A stretch of DNA of 43,275 nt from Bacteroidales bacterium (GTDB lineage Bacteria > Bacteroidota > Bacteroidia > Bacteroidales > JAADGE01). The translations under genes and the position numbers were made by a program. Position 1 is the first letter of the stretch. Every line of letters begins with the position of its first letter. The notes beneath the pieces were generated by a model. That model saw only the letters and a list, made by a program, of their open reading frames with translations, made no database searches and was not told the origin of the DNA. Below are positions 1-7,505 of this stretch, piece by piece. The DNA lies in NCBI GenBank assembly GCA_021108035.1, contig JAIORQ010000042.1, positions 1-43,275 on the forward strand, written 5' to 3'.

Positions 1-571
1 GTTATGATGCAATTAAGAATAAAAAAGTTCTTTTAAAAATAATCAATCTGCAAAGCCTGACTGAAAATTTGATATTTCAGACTGACAAGCAAAAAAAGTC
101 AGTAATATTTAAGAGACAAGGCATATTTTGGTCGCAGTCAAAAAAGTTATCTAAATGGTAAGATTTTTTGATTTTTTTTTTTATAAATATTCCGGCAGTT
201 TGTGAAAGACGAATGTATGGAAAAACGGAAGTTGAAAACCGCAAAATTTGTATTTATGAATATGATTTTTAAATAAAATACAGTTCAGGTTTTAAGATTG
301 CAATAAATTTTGCTGACCGAGCAGCAGAAAAAATCAAAACTATAACTTGCATCGACACAGGTGTTTGCAAGGTAGAGCAAAGGAGAACGATTTGAAAAAA
401 GCACATAACAAGAGCTAAAAAATCATGCGGTAATCGCAAACTGAAAACAAAAGCAAGTAACCGGCACCGCAAAAATTTGAATTTATAATACAACAGATAA
501 GGCAAAATTTTGGCTATATTGCAAACTGAAAAATTATCGATAAAATGCCGCACGCTTTTTAGCCAGTCGTT
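1..571. repeat. Left copy of 571-bp terminal inverted repeat
   Basis: These 571 bases are the reverse complement of the last 571 bases of the window; I found no mismatch when reading both. The repeat contains the 3' end of an unidentified gene (to 161), a stretch with no convincing gene (162-402) and a complete attC-like site (403-575). It ends at the GTT of that site, after which the left side continues GTAGCC and the right side ATGGGC. This is the exact place where integron cassettes are joined. The gene inside is cut by the window edge, so the repeat probably continues beyond the contig. Confidence 0.95.
3..161 (+). CDS. 3' end of an unidentified gene, cut by the window edge
   Basis: An open frame enters from the left edge and stops at TAA 159-161, leaving 52 residues that end in KKLSKW. 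It is lysine-rich with no motif I recognise, so no function is proposed. It is the last gene before the attC-like site at 403-575 and in the same orientation as the following cassette genes, so it is probably the cargo of the cassette whose attC lies downstream. The 240 bases between its stop and that site hold no convincing gene. An identical copy lies on the other strand at 43115-43273. Confidence 0.4.
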   Translation, partial: YDAIKNKKVLLKIINLQSLTENLIFQTDKQKKSVIFKRQGIFWSQSKKLSKW

Positions 572-575
572 GTAG
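403..575 (+). other. attC-like cassette recombination site (site 0, left copy)
   Basis: The R''-like core ACATAAC lies at 403-409 and the R'-like core GTTGTAG at 569-575. Just inside, GCTAAAAAATCATGCGG (left arm) pairs with the complement of CCGCACGCTTTTTAGC (right arm). The spacer is AAGA on one side and GACTG on the other, a one-base asymmetry like that of known attC sites. The interior contains CGCAAAAATTTG-type arms that recur in the other sites of this window. At about 170 bp it is longer than typical attC sites (about 60-140 bp). Confidence 0.7.
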
Positions 576-591
576 CCAATTAAAAATTAAT

Positions 592-1668
592 ATGAGGAAA
601 ATAATTCTATCTATACTTCTAATGTTTGTTTCTGTAATTTTTTTCGCTCAAAAGAAAAACGTTGATAATTCAATAAAAATAAACACAAAGTTTGAAATAG
701 AACTTTTTAATACTGATTCAATAAACTTTGATTTTAAAATTTCAAACAAAGAAGTTTTTAATGAGTATATCAAAGGAACTGATACAAACAATCTGTTTGA
801 TAGTATTGTTCCTGAATCAAAAATTCAGGGAGTTTTTGCTTATGGAGAATTTGGGGGAAGAAAAAGTGTTTTGTTGATTTTAAAAAGTGGATTAGACAAT
901 GTAATTGATTATGATTTAAAGATAAAACTACCAAATAAGAGAAGATTCTTGAAAACATCTACAATTGAACTTAATAAAGGAGTAAAATCTATTGAATATT
1001 GGCCTTATCAAATAGAAAAGATTGATTTTGTCAAATTTAAAATTATTCCTAAAAATGAACTTCAATCTTTTGAAATTGACTTTAAAGTAGATTCTACTTG
1101 TATTAAAAATTCAAATATCAATAAAGAATATGGTGAAAAACAGTTTTTATATCATTTAAAATCTATCGTTTCTAATTTTGATAATGATAGCCTATTTGAA
1201 TTGAGAAGAATGATAGATTATGAAGTTTCTAACAGCTTTGAGGATGTCTCACTTGGTCATTTTTGGACATTAGGAGAAGGAATCTACCAAAACACAAATA
1301 ATTTCAAATTTGGCAATCCATTAACATACAGACGTGTCGAGTGTCCATATTTTGATGGAAAGGTGAATTATTTTTACACAAAAAATGATGAATTAATAAA
1401 AGTTATATCATACAATTGGAACGAATTTAAGATAAGTAACTGGCCAACAGAAAATGATATAGATAGAGCACAATTAAGTGACGCTTTTAAAAATAAATAT
1501 GACTTTATTGTAAAAGAGGTTAATAAACTACTAGGAAACCCAAAACAAAGTGAAAAGGAAGAAAGTGGAAGGAGGAAAACAAAATGGGAAAACACAAATG
1601 GTATTAAGGCTTACCTTTTTAATTTTAGCAATTATAATGAAATACGATTGTACATTTATAAGGAATAA
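592..1668 (+). CDS. Exported protein of unknown function (cassette 1)
   Basis: This 358-residue protein begins with a short basic n-region and a hydrophobic stretch ending in FFAQKK, a probable Sec signal peptide, so it is likely exported. I recognise no domain in the mature part, which is rich in Asn, Lys, Phe and Ile. The start lies 21 bases after the cassette boundary GTTGTAGCC (569-577), and six bases after the stop comes its exact reverse complement GGCTACAAC (1674-1682). The gene is therefore enclosed by matching core sites as in an integron cassette. No promoter of its own is evident. Confidence 0.75.
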   Translation: MRKIILSILLMFVSVIFFAQKKNVDNSIKINTKFEIELFNTDSINFDFKISNKEVFNEYIKGTDTNNLFDSIVPESKIQGVFAYGEFGGRKSVLLILKSGLDNVIDYDLKIKLPNKRRFLKTSTIELNKGVKSIEYWPYQIEKIDFVKFKIIPKNELQSFEIDFKVDSTCIKNSNINKEYGEKQFLYHLKSIVSNFDNDSLFELRRMIDYEVSNSFEDVSLGHFWTLGEGIYQNTNNFKFGNPLTYRRVECPYFDGKVNYFYTKNDELIKVISYNWNEFKISNWPTENDIDRAQLSDAFKNKYDFIVKEVNKLLGNPKQSEKEESGRRKTKWENTNGIKAYLFNFSNYNEIRLYIYKE

Positions 1669-1673
1669 AAACT

Positions 1674-1866
1674 GGCTACAACAAATAGCTATACAAAATG
1701 CGGGCAAGCATGCAAATTGAGAGAATACAGCATTGAACAGAAACCGCCAAAATTTCAATTTGGCTTTTAAAATAACAAGATAAAAACAAAATTAAAAATT
1801 TGGCTATCTACGTAATTTGAAAGTTGTCGGTTATAATACCGCACATTGCATAGCCAGCCGTTACCT
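1674..1866 (+). other. attC-like site 1
   Basis: R'' is GGCTACAAC (1674-1682), the exact complement of the start of the same cassette at 569-577. R' is GTTACCT (1860-1866), which opens the next cassette. Inside, GCTATACAAAATGCGG on the left pairs with the complement of CCGCACATTGCATAGC on the right, with spacers of five bases on both sides (AAATA, GGCTG). The interior repeats the style of site 0: a CCGCCAAAATTTCAATTTGG hairpin. Confidence 0.8.
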
Positions 1867-1900
1867 AACATAAAAACGAATATACAAGCAAGTTTAAAAA

Positions 1901-3280
1901 ATGAAAATAAAAAATATGAAAAGCAAATTACATTTTAATACGTTTTTAATCCTTTTTATTATCCTTTTTGGAATGTTATTTTCTGCTTGTAAAAAGCAAA
2001 AGACAAAATTAGCAACAAGTTTAGAAATTATATCAGGAAACAATCAGACTGGATCAATAAAATCAGAATTGGAAAAACCAATAGAAGTAATTGTAAAAGA
2101 CCAAAATGGAGATGTTTTTAAAGACGAAACTGTAAATTTTGCAGTAACAGAAGGTTCAGTTTCATCCGAAACAGTTACAACTGATATAGAAGGGAAAGCA
2201 AATGTAATGTGGACGTTGGGTCAAACGGTAGGTAATCAGACTTTGACAATATCTGCGTTTAAACAAGATGGAACAACACCTTTGACGGGTTCACCATTTT
2301 CTGTAAATGCATCTGCGAATGAACCATCTAGTATTGAACTTATATCTGGTAATAACCAAACTGCAAATATTGTAACAATACTAACAAATCCTATAACAGT
2401 AATTGTAAAAGACCAAAATGGAGATGTTTTTAAAGGCGAAACTGTAAATTTTGCAGTAACAGAAGGTTCAGTTTCATCCGAAACAGTTATAACTGATACA
2501 GAAGGGAAAGCAAATGTAGTGTGGACATTGGGACAAACAGTAGGTAATCAGACTTTGACAATATCTGCGTTTAGACATGACGGAACAACACCCTTAACAG
2601 GTTCACCATTTTCTGTAAATGCAACTGCTACCCTGATAACTGACTATGATGGTAATACTTATAATGTTATAATTATTGGAAATCAAACTTGGTTGTCAGA
2701 AAATTTAAACACAACACATTATCCTAATGGTACTCCAATACCTCTTGTGGAAGATGGTTATGAATGGGGCAGTTTAAGTAACAATGATGCTGCCTATTGT
2801 TATTATAATAATAATGCTAACGGAGAGAAAGAGGTTTATGGTGCATTATATACTTGGGTTGCTGCAATGGGAGGGGATACTGTTGCCAGTTATAATACAA
2901 TAACACAAGGCGTATGTCCAGATGGTTGGCATTTACCATCATATTCCGAATGGGAAGATCTTGCAGAACATTTAGGAGGTATTAATATTGCCGGAGGAAA
3001 GTTAAAAGAAGAAGGTACAGAACACTGGTATTCTCCAAATGTTGGAGCAACAAATGAAAGTGGTTTTACAGCTTTACCAGGAGGCAGACGTTTTGATACT
3101 TATGATGATGGTCCTTTTGGCTGGTTACATGAAATTACTCATTTTTGGACTGCTTCAAGTCATGGGGATTACAATTCTTATCTTTTTACGATATATCAAA
3201 ATGAGGAAAGAATACATATGCCATGGGGTTCAAGAGGTTATGGGCAATCTGTACGTTGTATTCAAGATAATAATAATTAA
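1901..3280 (+). CDS. FISUMP-domain lipoprotein with two Ig-like repeats (cassette 2)
   Basis: This 459-residue protein starts with a lipoprotein signal (lipobox LFSAC, then KKQK), so it is probably a lipid-anchored envelope protein. Residues about 36-240 hold two near-identical Ig-like modules of the Big_1/invasin type, each with VIVKDQNGDVFK and GKANV.WTLG motifs. From about 247 to the end is a FISUMP domain (Fibrobacter succinogenes major paralogous domain), recognisable by DYDGNTY, QTWLSENL, CPDGWHLPS, W..L, GFTALPGG, FWTAS and a terminal VRC. Such proteins are surface-exposed; ligand unknown. M6 is an alternative start. Cassette cores GTTACCTAAC (1860-1869) and GTTAGGTAAC (3282-3291) enclose it. 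Confidence 0.85.
   Translation: MKIKNMKSKLHFNTFLILFIILFGMLFSACKKQKTKLATSLEIISGNNQTGSIKSELEKPIEVIVKDQNGDVFKDETVNFAVTEGSVSSETVTTDIEGKANVMWTLGQTVGNQTLTISAFKQDGTTPLTGSPFSVNASANEPSSIELISGNNQTANIVTILTNPITVIVKDQNGDVFKGETVNFAVTEGSVSSETVITDTEGKANVVWTLGQTVGNQTLTISAFRHDGTTPLTGSPFSVNATATLITDYDGNTYNVIIIGNQTWLSENLNTTHYPNGTPIPLVEDGYEWGSLSNNDAAYCYYNNNANGEKEVYGALYTWVAAMGGDTVASYNTITQGVCPDGWHLPSYSEWEDLAEHLGGINIAGGKLKEEGTEHWYSPNVGATNESGFTALPGGRRFDTYDDGPFGWLHEITHFWTASSHGDYNSYLFTIYQNEERIHMPWGSRGYGQSVRCIQDNNN
2089..2622 (+). repeat. Internal tandem repeat encoding two Ig-like modules, 312-bp period
   Basis: Bases 2089-2310 recur at 2401-2622 with few substitutions, at an offset of exactly 312 bases (104 codons). 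Long stretches, such as the one encoding VNFAVTEGSVSSETV, are identical at the DNA level. This indicates a recent duplication or ongoing homogenisation, and the module number may vary between strains. Confidence 0.9.
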
Positions 3281-3281
3281 C

Positions 3282-3479
3282 GTTAGGTAACAATATATAA
3301 AAAAAATAAGGGCAAATTGCTAAACTGAAAGGTAGCAACAAGTAATATGCACCGCAAAATCTTTGCGATTTTGCTTTTGTAAATAATTTAAGAGGTCAAA
3401 AACCCAAAAATTTTGCTACTTTTATAACTTGTAAGTGTCTGCGGATTTAGACCTTACTTCTTTTATACCAACGTTGAAC
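3282..3479 (+). other. attC-like site 2
   Basis: R'' is GTTAGGTAAC (3282-3291), the exact complement of the cassette start at 1860-1869. R' is GTTGAAC (3473-3479). The inner arms TATAAAAAAAATAAGG and CCTTACTTCTTTTATA pair, after spacers of four (AATA) and five (GTTGG) bases. The interior holds a CCGCAAAATCTTTGCG hairpin resembling those of sites 0 and 1. Confidence 0.75.
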
Positions 3480-3826
3480 TAAACCTTCGGTAATTTATCC
3501 GGAAAACAATAAAAGTTTTTTTAAATATCCTTGTATTTAGATTTTCAAAACAGATTCATAAATTATTATAATTTTATAAATAAAAGAAACAATAATAGAA
3601 CCATGAAGGTCTTAAAAATTAAGCAGTTGGAGTCTGTTTTTTTTTAAATTTCTAAAAAAGTCGATACAATACCCATATAATAGGTGTAGGCATAGTCCAA
3701 CTGCATTATATCAACAATTGCTTGAAAATTATTTAGAAGCATCTCTTTTTACAATCTTTTTTGTTAATTTTGACTACTCGCATTCTGCATGTCGCAACTG
3801 TTGATAGAATGCTTAAATGTTGGCTG
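3474..3826 (+). other. ORF-less cassette with its own attC-like site 3
   Basis: The cassette opens with GTTGAACTA (3473-3481). Its candidate R'' is TAGTCCAAC (3693-3701), complementary to that start at all but one position (a G-T wobble). The inner arms GCATTATATCAACAATTGC (from 3703) and GCAACTGTTGATAGAATGC (about 3794-3812) pair almost perfectly, and R' is GTTGGCTG (3819-3826). No reading frame longer than about 15 codons lies in the first 220 bases, so this unit appears non-coding. A second inverted pair, GCAGTTGGA (3623-3631) and TCCAACTGC (3696-3704), could form an alternative hairpin in any transcript. Confidence 0.6.
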
Positions 3827-3871
3827 TAATTTGAGGAAACCGAAATAGACAAAAAATAAATAGGAAATAAT

Positions 3872-4795
3872 ATGACAATACCAGACTTTCAATCATTTTT
3901 TTATCCCTTTTTAAAGTTGAGTTCTGACAAGAATGAACATTCTTTAAAAGATGTCAGAGATTACATGACTGATTATTTTTCATTGACGGAAGAAGATAAA
4001 TCTGAAAAAGTTCCAAGTGGAACACAGACAAAATTTGACAATAGAATTTATTGGACTAAAAGTTATTTTATTAAAGCAAAATTAATAGAATCAACTAAAA
4101 GAGCGCATTTCAAAATTACAGAAAGAGGATTAAAGTTTTTAGAGAAATATCAAGAGAATATTTCAATAAAAGATTTGAAAGAAATAGATGAGTTTAGAGA
4201 ATTTAGCACTGGCTCAAAGGACGACAATCATAAAAAAGAAAAAGTTGAATCAGTTGAACCTATTTTGGACGATAAAACACCATTAGAAACTCTTGAAGAT
4301 TCTTATTTGTTTATTCAGAAGCAGTTAGCAAATGATTTGTTAGAGAAAGTAAAAACAAACACATGGCAATTTTTTGAGGATTTAGTAATTGAACTAATGG
4401 TGAAAATGGGATATGGTGGTTCAAAAAATTTAGCAAGAAAACAAATCCAAAGAACAAATGATGAAGGAATTGATGGAGTAATAAATGAAGATAAATTAGG
4501 ATTAGATGTAATTTATTTGCAAGCAAAACGGTGGACAAAAAATAATAGTATTGGTAGACCAGAAATTCAAAAGTTTGTTGGAGCACTTCATGGAAAAAGA
4601 GCCAAAAAAGGAGTTTTTATCACAACTGGACATTTTGCTAATAATGCCTATGAATATGTTAGGACAATTGACCCAAAAGTCATTTTAATTGACGGAGAAA
4701 CACTTTCAAACTTGATGATTGAATATAGTCTGGGAACAACAACAATTGAATCATATCATATTAAGAAACTTGATTTAGATTACTTTGAAGAATAA
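3872..4795 (+). CDS. Mrr-like restriction endonuclease (cassette 4)
   Basis: This 307-residue protein has an N-terminal winged-helix region (about 1-100) resembling Mrr_N, a charged linker, and a C-terminal Mrr catalytic domain (about 165-290). The domain shows FEDLVIELMVKMGYGG, then GIDGVI, a further Asp, and LQAKRW, the D...QxK core of the PD-(D/E)xK nuclease fold. Family members (type IV restriction, e.g. E. coli Mrr) cut modified foreign DNA; that role is inferred. It lies between cassette start GTTGGCTG (3819) and the attC-like site from 4797, 45 bases after the boundary, and no partner methylase is needed or adjacent in the family. Confidence 0.82.
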   Translation: MTIPDFQSFFYPFLKLSSDKNEHSLKDVRDYMTDYFSLTEEDKSEKVPSGTQTKFDNRIYWTKSYFIKAKLIESTKRAHFKITERGLKFLEKYQENISIKDLKEIDEFREFSTGSKDDNHKKEKVESVEPILDDKTPLETLEDSYLFIQKQLANDLLEKVKTNTWQFFEDLVIELMVKMGYGGSKNLARKQIQRTNDEGIDGVINEDKLGLDVIYLQAKRWTKNNSIGRPEIQKFVGALHGKRAKKGVFITTGHFANNAYEYVRTIDPKVILIDGETLSNLMIEYSLGTTTIESYHIKKLDLDYFEE

Positions 4796-4796
4796 A

Positions 4797-4897
4797 AAGC
4801 AACTAATAAAGGCTATAAGTCATTGGGCAACAAGTGGTTAAATTGAAAGTTTTGTGCTACGAAACGCCAAACGCCTCAAAGCCAAACCGTTACAGGC
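4797..4897 (+). other. attC-like site 4 (about 100 bp)
   Basis: The R''-like core is AAGCAAC (4797-4803) and R' is GTTACAGGC (4889-4897). The left inner arm GGCTATAAGTCATTGGGC aligns with the complement of the right arm (GCTTTGAGGCGTTTGGC) at most positions, with GCT, AG, TT and GGC conserved. R'' pairs only poorly with the preceding cassette start GTTGGCTG, so either it has drifted or the core is GGGCAAC at 4825-4831. Confidence 0.5.
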
Positions 4898-4928
4898 AAG
4901 GCAATCAGCAGTATAAAAAGAATACAAT

Positions 4929-5603
4929 ATGAAAAATTATTATTCTGATTTACTGAATGCAATCAAAATGCAAAAATGCTACGAAATTGCACCTGCCAGG
5001 GTAAAGCAGTTTCTTGAAGCAGAAATAGAATTTGTTTTGAAAAAAGTAGATCAAACAGATACAGTTTTAGATTTAGGATGTGGTTATGGCAGAGTATCGG
5101 TTGAATTGCTGAAAAAAGTAAAAAAAATTGTCGGAATTGATATTTCGAAAGAAAACATAGAATTGGCAAAAAAAATAACAAGAATTAATACGAATTGTGA
5201 ATTCTACGTAATGGACGCAATTGATTTGAAATTTTCTGATAACTGTTTTGATACTGTTATTTGTATTCAGAATGGAATTTCTGCTTTCAAAGTCAATCCG
5301 TTAAAACTAATGAAAGAATCTATTCGTGTTACAAGAAAAGGTGGTACTGTTCTATTTTCAACATACTCGAAAAAATTTTGGAAAGACAGACTTGAATGGT
5401 TTCAAATTCAATCTGACCAGAATTTAATTGGAAAAATTGATTATGAATTAACTAAAAACGGAGTGGTAATATGTAAAGATGGTTTTAAAGCTGTAACATA
5501 TTCTGAACAAGAACTTTATGAATTGGCATCAAATTTTAATGTTCAAACAACAATATATGAGATTGACAATTCAAGTATATTTTGTAAAATGAAAGTGAAT
5601 TAA
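4929..5603 (+). CDS. Class I SAM-dependent methyltransferase (cassette 5)
   Basis: This 224-residue protein has the Rossmann methyltransferase fold. Motif I is VLDLGCGYGRVS (about residues 45-56), followed by an acidic residue after the second strand (IVGIDIS), a motif II-like FDTVICIQNG and a C-terminal strand region with RVTRKGGTVLFSTYS. It is of the small Methyltransf_11/25 type; the substrate cannot be read from sequence. The start lies 32 bases after the boundary GTTACAGGCAAGGC, and the sequence after the stop (GCCCATAAC, 5612-5620) is an imperfect complement of it (7 of 9). Confidence 0.85.
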   Translation: MKNYYSDLLNAIKMQKCYEIAPARVKQFLEAEIEFVLKKVDQTDTVLDLGCGYGRVSVELLKKVKKIVGIDISKENIELAKKITRINTNCEFYVMDAIDLKFSDNCFDTVICIQNGISAFKVNPLKLMKESIRVTRKGGTVLFSTYSKKFWKDRLEWFQIQSDQNLIGKIDYELTKNGVVICKDGFKAVTYSEQELYELASNFNVQTTIYEIDNSSIFCKMKVN

Positions 5604-5611
5604 GAAGCCCA

Positions 5612-5620
5612 GCCCATAAC
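5612..5620 (+). other. Orphan R''-like core, truncated attC remnant
   Basis: GCCCATAAC follows the methyltransferase stop codon and is identical to the R'' core of the Fic cassette at the other end (41618-41626, - strand). No matching inner arm or R' core is clear before the toxin gene, so the right half of the site appears lost or replaced. Confidence 0.4.
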
Positions 5621-5677
5621 AACCATAATAATGAATACAAAAACCAGTAAAAGTTTCCATATGTTAGAACTTTATAG

Positions 5678-5685
5678 TATCTTTG
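5678..5685 (+). promoter_or_regulatory. Bacteroidota -7 element for the toxin-antitoxin pair
   Basis: TATCTTTG matches TAnnTTTG and lies 18 bases before the toxin start. A good -33 TTTG is absent; TTTCC lies at roughly the right distance. It gives the pair its own promoter, as is usual for toxin-antitoxin cassettes. Confidence 0.5.
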
Positions 5686-5703
5686 CATAAGTAAAATTAA
5701 ATT

Positions 5704-6048
5704 ATGCATAAAAAATTTGAAGTAATTTTATTAGAGGAAGTATGGGAATTTTTGGATGATTTGAATGAAAAAGTAAAAGACAAAATACTTTATAATATTA
5801 AAAAATCCAGGTATTTGAATGACCCAAAATTGCTCAAAAAACTAGACGGAGAGATATGGGAATTTCGAACAAAATTTCGCAGACTTCATTACAGATTATT
5901 TTCATTTTGGGATAAAACGGATATTTCAAAAACCTTGATAGTGTCAACTCACGGAATTGTAAAAAAGACAGATAAAGTTCCAAAAAGAGACATTGAAAAA
6001 GCCAGACTTATTATGAAAAGATATTTTGACCAAAAAAAGAAAAAATAA
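5704..6048 (+). CDS. higB: HigB-like toxin, RelE/Gp49 family
   Basis: This 114-residue basic protein has the layout of the phage Gp49/HigB family of RelE-like ribosome-dependent mRNA interferases: EVWEFLDDLNEKVKDKI, then LLKKLDGEIWEFRTKFRRLHYRLF, then LIVSTHGIVKKTDKVP and a terminal lysine-rich helix (ARLIMKRYF). The DG(I/E)WE.R and THG..KK signatures are typical. It is followed after five bases by an XRE antitoxin, the toxin-first order of HigBA systems. Stabilisation of a cassette array by such a pair is known for Vibrio superintegrons and is inferred here. Confidence 0.88.
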   Translation: MHKKFEVILLEEVWEFLDDLNEKVKDKILYNIKKSRYLNDPKLLKKLDGEIWEFRTKFRRLHYRLFSFWDKTDISKTLIVSTHGIVKKTDKVPKRDIEKARLIMKRYFDQKKKK

Positions 6049-6053
6049 TTACT

Positions 6054-6383
6054 ATGGAAAATTCAGAAAAAATAAAAATGTACACATTAGACCAAGCAAT
6101 TGATAAACACATAGGGGAAATCGGCACAAAAAAGCGAGATAAATTTGAATATGAACTTAAAATGGACATTTTAGGTGAAATGATTAGAAAGGCAAGAAAA
6201 GAAAGGCACCTTACCCAGACGGAACTTGGTCAGCTAATAGGGGTACAGAAATCTCAAATTTCCAGAATTGAGAGAAATGCAAAAAATGTAACATTAGAAA
6301 CAATTTTAAGAGTGTTTCGTGCACTGAAAGCGAGAGTTAATTTTAATGTTGAATTATTAGACGGAGAGATAAATATTGCATGA
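6054..6383 (+). CDS. higA: HigA-like antitoxin, XRE helix-turn-helix
   Basis: This 109-residue protein has a Cro/C1-type helix-turn-helix at about residues 40-97 (MIRKARKERHLTQTELGQL, then VQKSQISRIER and TLETILRVFRAL). The N-terminal 35 residues presumably form the toxin-contact region. It starts five bases after the toxin stop, so the genes are co-transcribed, and antitoxins of this family normally repress their own promoter. An attC-like site follows 8 bases after the stop. Confidence 0.88.
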   Translation: MENSEKIKMYTLDQAIDKHIGEIGTKKRDKFEYELKMDILGEMIRKARKERHLTQTELGQLIGVQKSQISRIERNAKNVTLETILRVFRALKARVNFNVELLDGEINIA

Positions 6384-6391
6384 AAAACGTT

Positions 6392-6571
6392 TGATAACAA
6401 ACAGCTAAACAACATGCTGGTCAGCAGCAATCCGCAAGAACAAAGGGGATTTGCATGGTCGCAAAAACTTTGAATTTATAAAAAACTAAATACGGCAAAA
6501 ATTTGTGCTGTGAGGAAAACCGAGAAATTTTTAGGAATTTACTCCGCACGTTGCCAAGCCAATCGCAGAAA
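6392..6571 (+). other. attC-like site after higBA, R' core degraded
   Basis: R'' is TGATAAC (6392-6398). The inner arms GCTAAACAACATGCTGG and CCGCACGTTGCCAAGC pair in part (GCT...CAAC.TGC.G). Where GTT is expected after AGCCAATC the sequence reads GCA (6565-6567), so this site would not be predicted to recombine at its right core. The interior again has TCGCAAAAACTTTGAATTTA arms as in site 0. Confidence 0.55.
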
Positions 6572-6648
6572 GAGATTTTTTTTATTTTGTAACCAATAAG
6601 AAAGCATTCCCTAATCTTGAATAAATAAAAATAAAGTAAAGGTATAAA

Positions 6649-7272
6649 ATGAGCATTTTAAAATTATTGTCAAGTTCGATTGGCAGAAAAGATAAGGAGC
6701 AAAATAAAAAATTGGCTGCTGAAATTGCTAATCAAGAAAATATTGAAGCAATTAAGGAGCTAATTGCCAACCTGAACAGTAATGACAAAAATATTCAGAG
6801 TGATTGTATTGACACTTTATACGAAGTAGGCTACCGTAAACCCGAATTAATTGCAGATTACCATAATGACTTTTTCAAATTATTGGACAGCAAGAATAAT
6901 AGATTAGTATGGGGCGGAATGATAGCTTTGTCAACAATTACTGACTTAAAACATAAAGAAGTATTTGAAGTTCTCGACAAAATAATGATAATTACTGATA
7001 CCGGTTCAGTAATTACAATTGATAACGGAGTTAAAATTCTTATAAAATTGACAAAACATTCTGAATATTTTGAAACAACAAATAATTTGTTGATGAAGCA
7101 ATTATTGAAATGTCCGATAAAGCAACTTCCAATGTATTCGGAAAGAGCTCTTGAATGTATTACTGACAAAAATAAATCGGAATTTGTTCATCTGTTAGAA
7201 AACAGATTTCCGGAATGTGAAAAAGAGTCACAGAAAAAAAGATTAGAGAAAATATTAAAACGTATGAAATAA
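6649..7272 (+). CDS. HEAT-repeat-like protein
   Basis: This 207-residue, probably cytoplasmic protein is largely helical. Segments such as NDKNIQSDCIDTLYEVGYRKPELI, DSKNNRLVWGGMIALSTITDL and DNGVKILIKL look like HEAT/ARM helical hairpins. It has no catalytic motif I can name and may act as a protein-interaction module. It lies downstream of the degraded cassette site, on the same strand as the array, and no paired core follows its stop, so its status as a cassette is uncertain. Confidence 0.7.
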   Translation: MSILKLLSSSIGRKDKEQNKKLAAEIANQENIEAIKELIANLNSNDKNIQSDCIDTLYEVGYRKPELIADYHNDFFKLLDSKNNRLVWGGMIALSTITDLKHKEVFEVLDKIMIITDTGSVITIDNGVKILIKLTKHSEYFETTNNLLMKQLLKCPIKQLPMYSERALECITDKNKSEFVHLLENRFPECEKESQKKRLEKILKRMK

Positions 7273-7322
7273 CGCCACACAAAAAAGAATATAAAGGGCA
7301 TTTAAGAAAAAAGGAAACAACT

Positions 7323-7505
7323 GTAAAATTTCATTCTTCAGTAATATTTGTAAAAGACATTGAAAAGTCAAAAGATTTCTATGTTCGATTGCTGAATCAG
7401 AAAATTGAACATGATTTCGGAAAGAATTTGATCTTAAAAGGAGGTTTAGCAATTTGGGAAATACAGCAAGAACATATAATAAATAAACAAAAAAATTATA
7501 TTAAA
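7323..7505 (+). pseudogene. N-terminal fragment of a VOC (glyoxalase/bleomycin-resistance) protein
   Basis: The frame encodes KFHSSVIFVKDIEKSKDFY, continuing to LKGGLAIWEIQ: the first beta-alpha-beta-beta unit of a vicinal-oxygen-chelate domain (about 55 of an expected 120-130 residues). It lacks an ATG and stops being VOC-like around 7490, where the next gene begins. The frame stays open into the beta-lactamase-like gene, so a TTG at 7389 could give a fused product, but I consider it a remnant. The surrounding strand and spacing suggest deletion of the C-terminal half. Confidence 0.65.

Noticed and set aside
162-402. Gene between the partial frame and the first attC-like site
   Set aside because: The only ATG frame is 19 codons and shows no features.
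269-553. 94-codon - strand frame inside the terminal repeat (and a longer version at 42675-43007)
   Set aside because: It runs through the paired arms of an attC-like site, has no recognisable protein features and lies opposite to cassette orientation; it is a by-product of the palindrome.
1-571. Terminal inverted repeat as telomere of a linear plasmid or phage, or as an insertion sequence end
   Set aside because: A partial reading frame crosses the edge, there is no transposase, and the interior is chromosomal core; duplicated cassette plus contig break explains it better.
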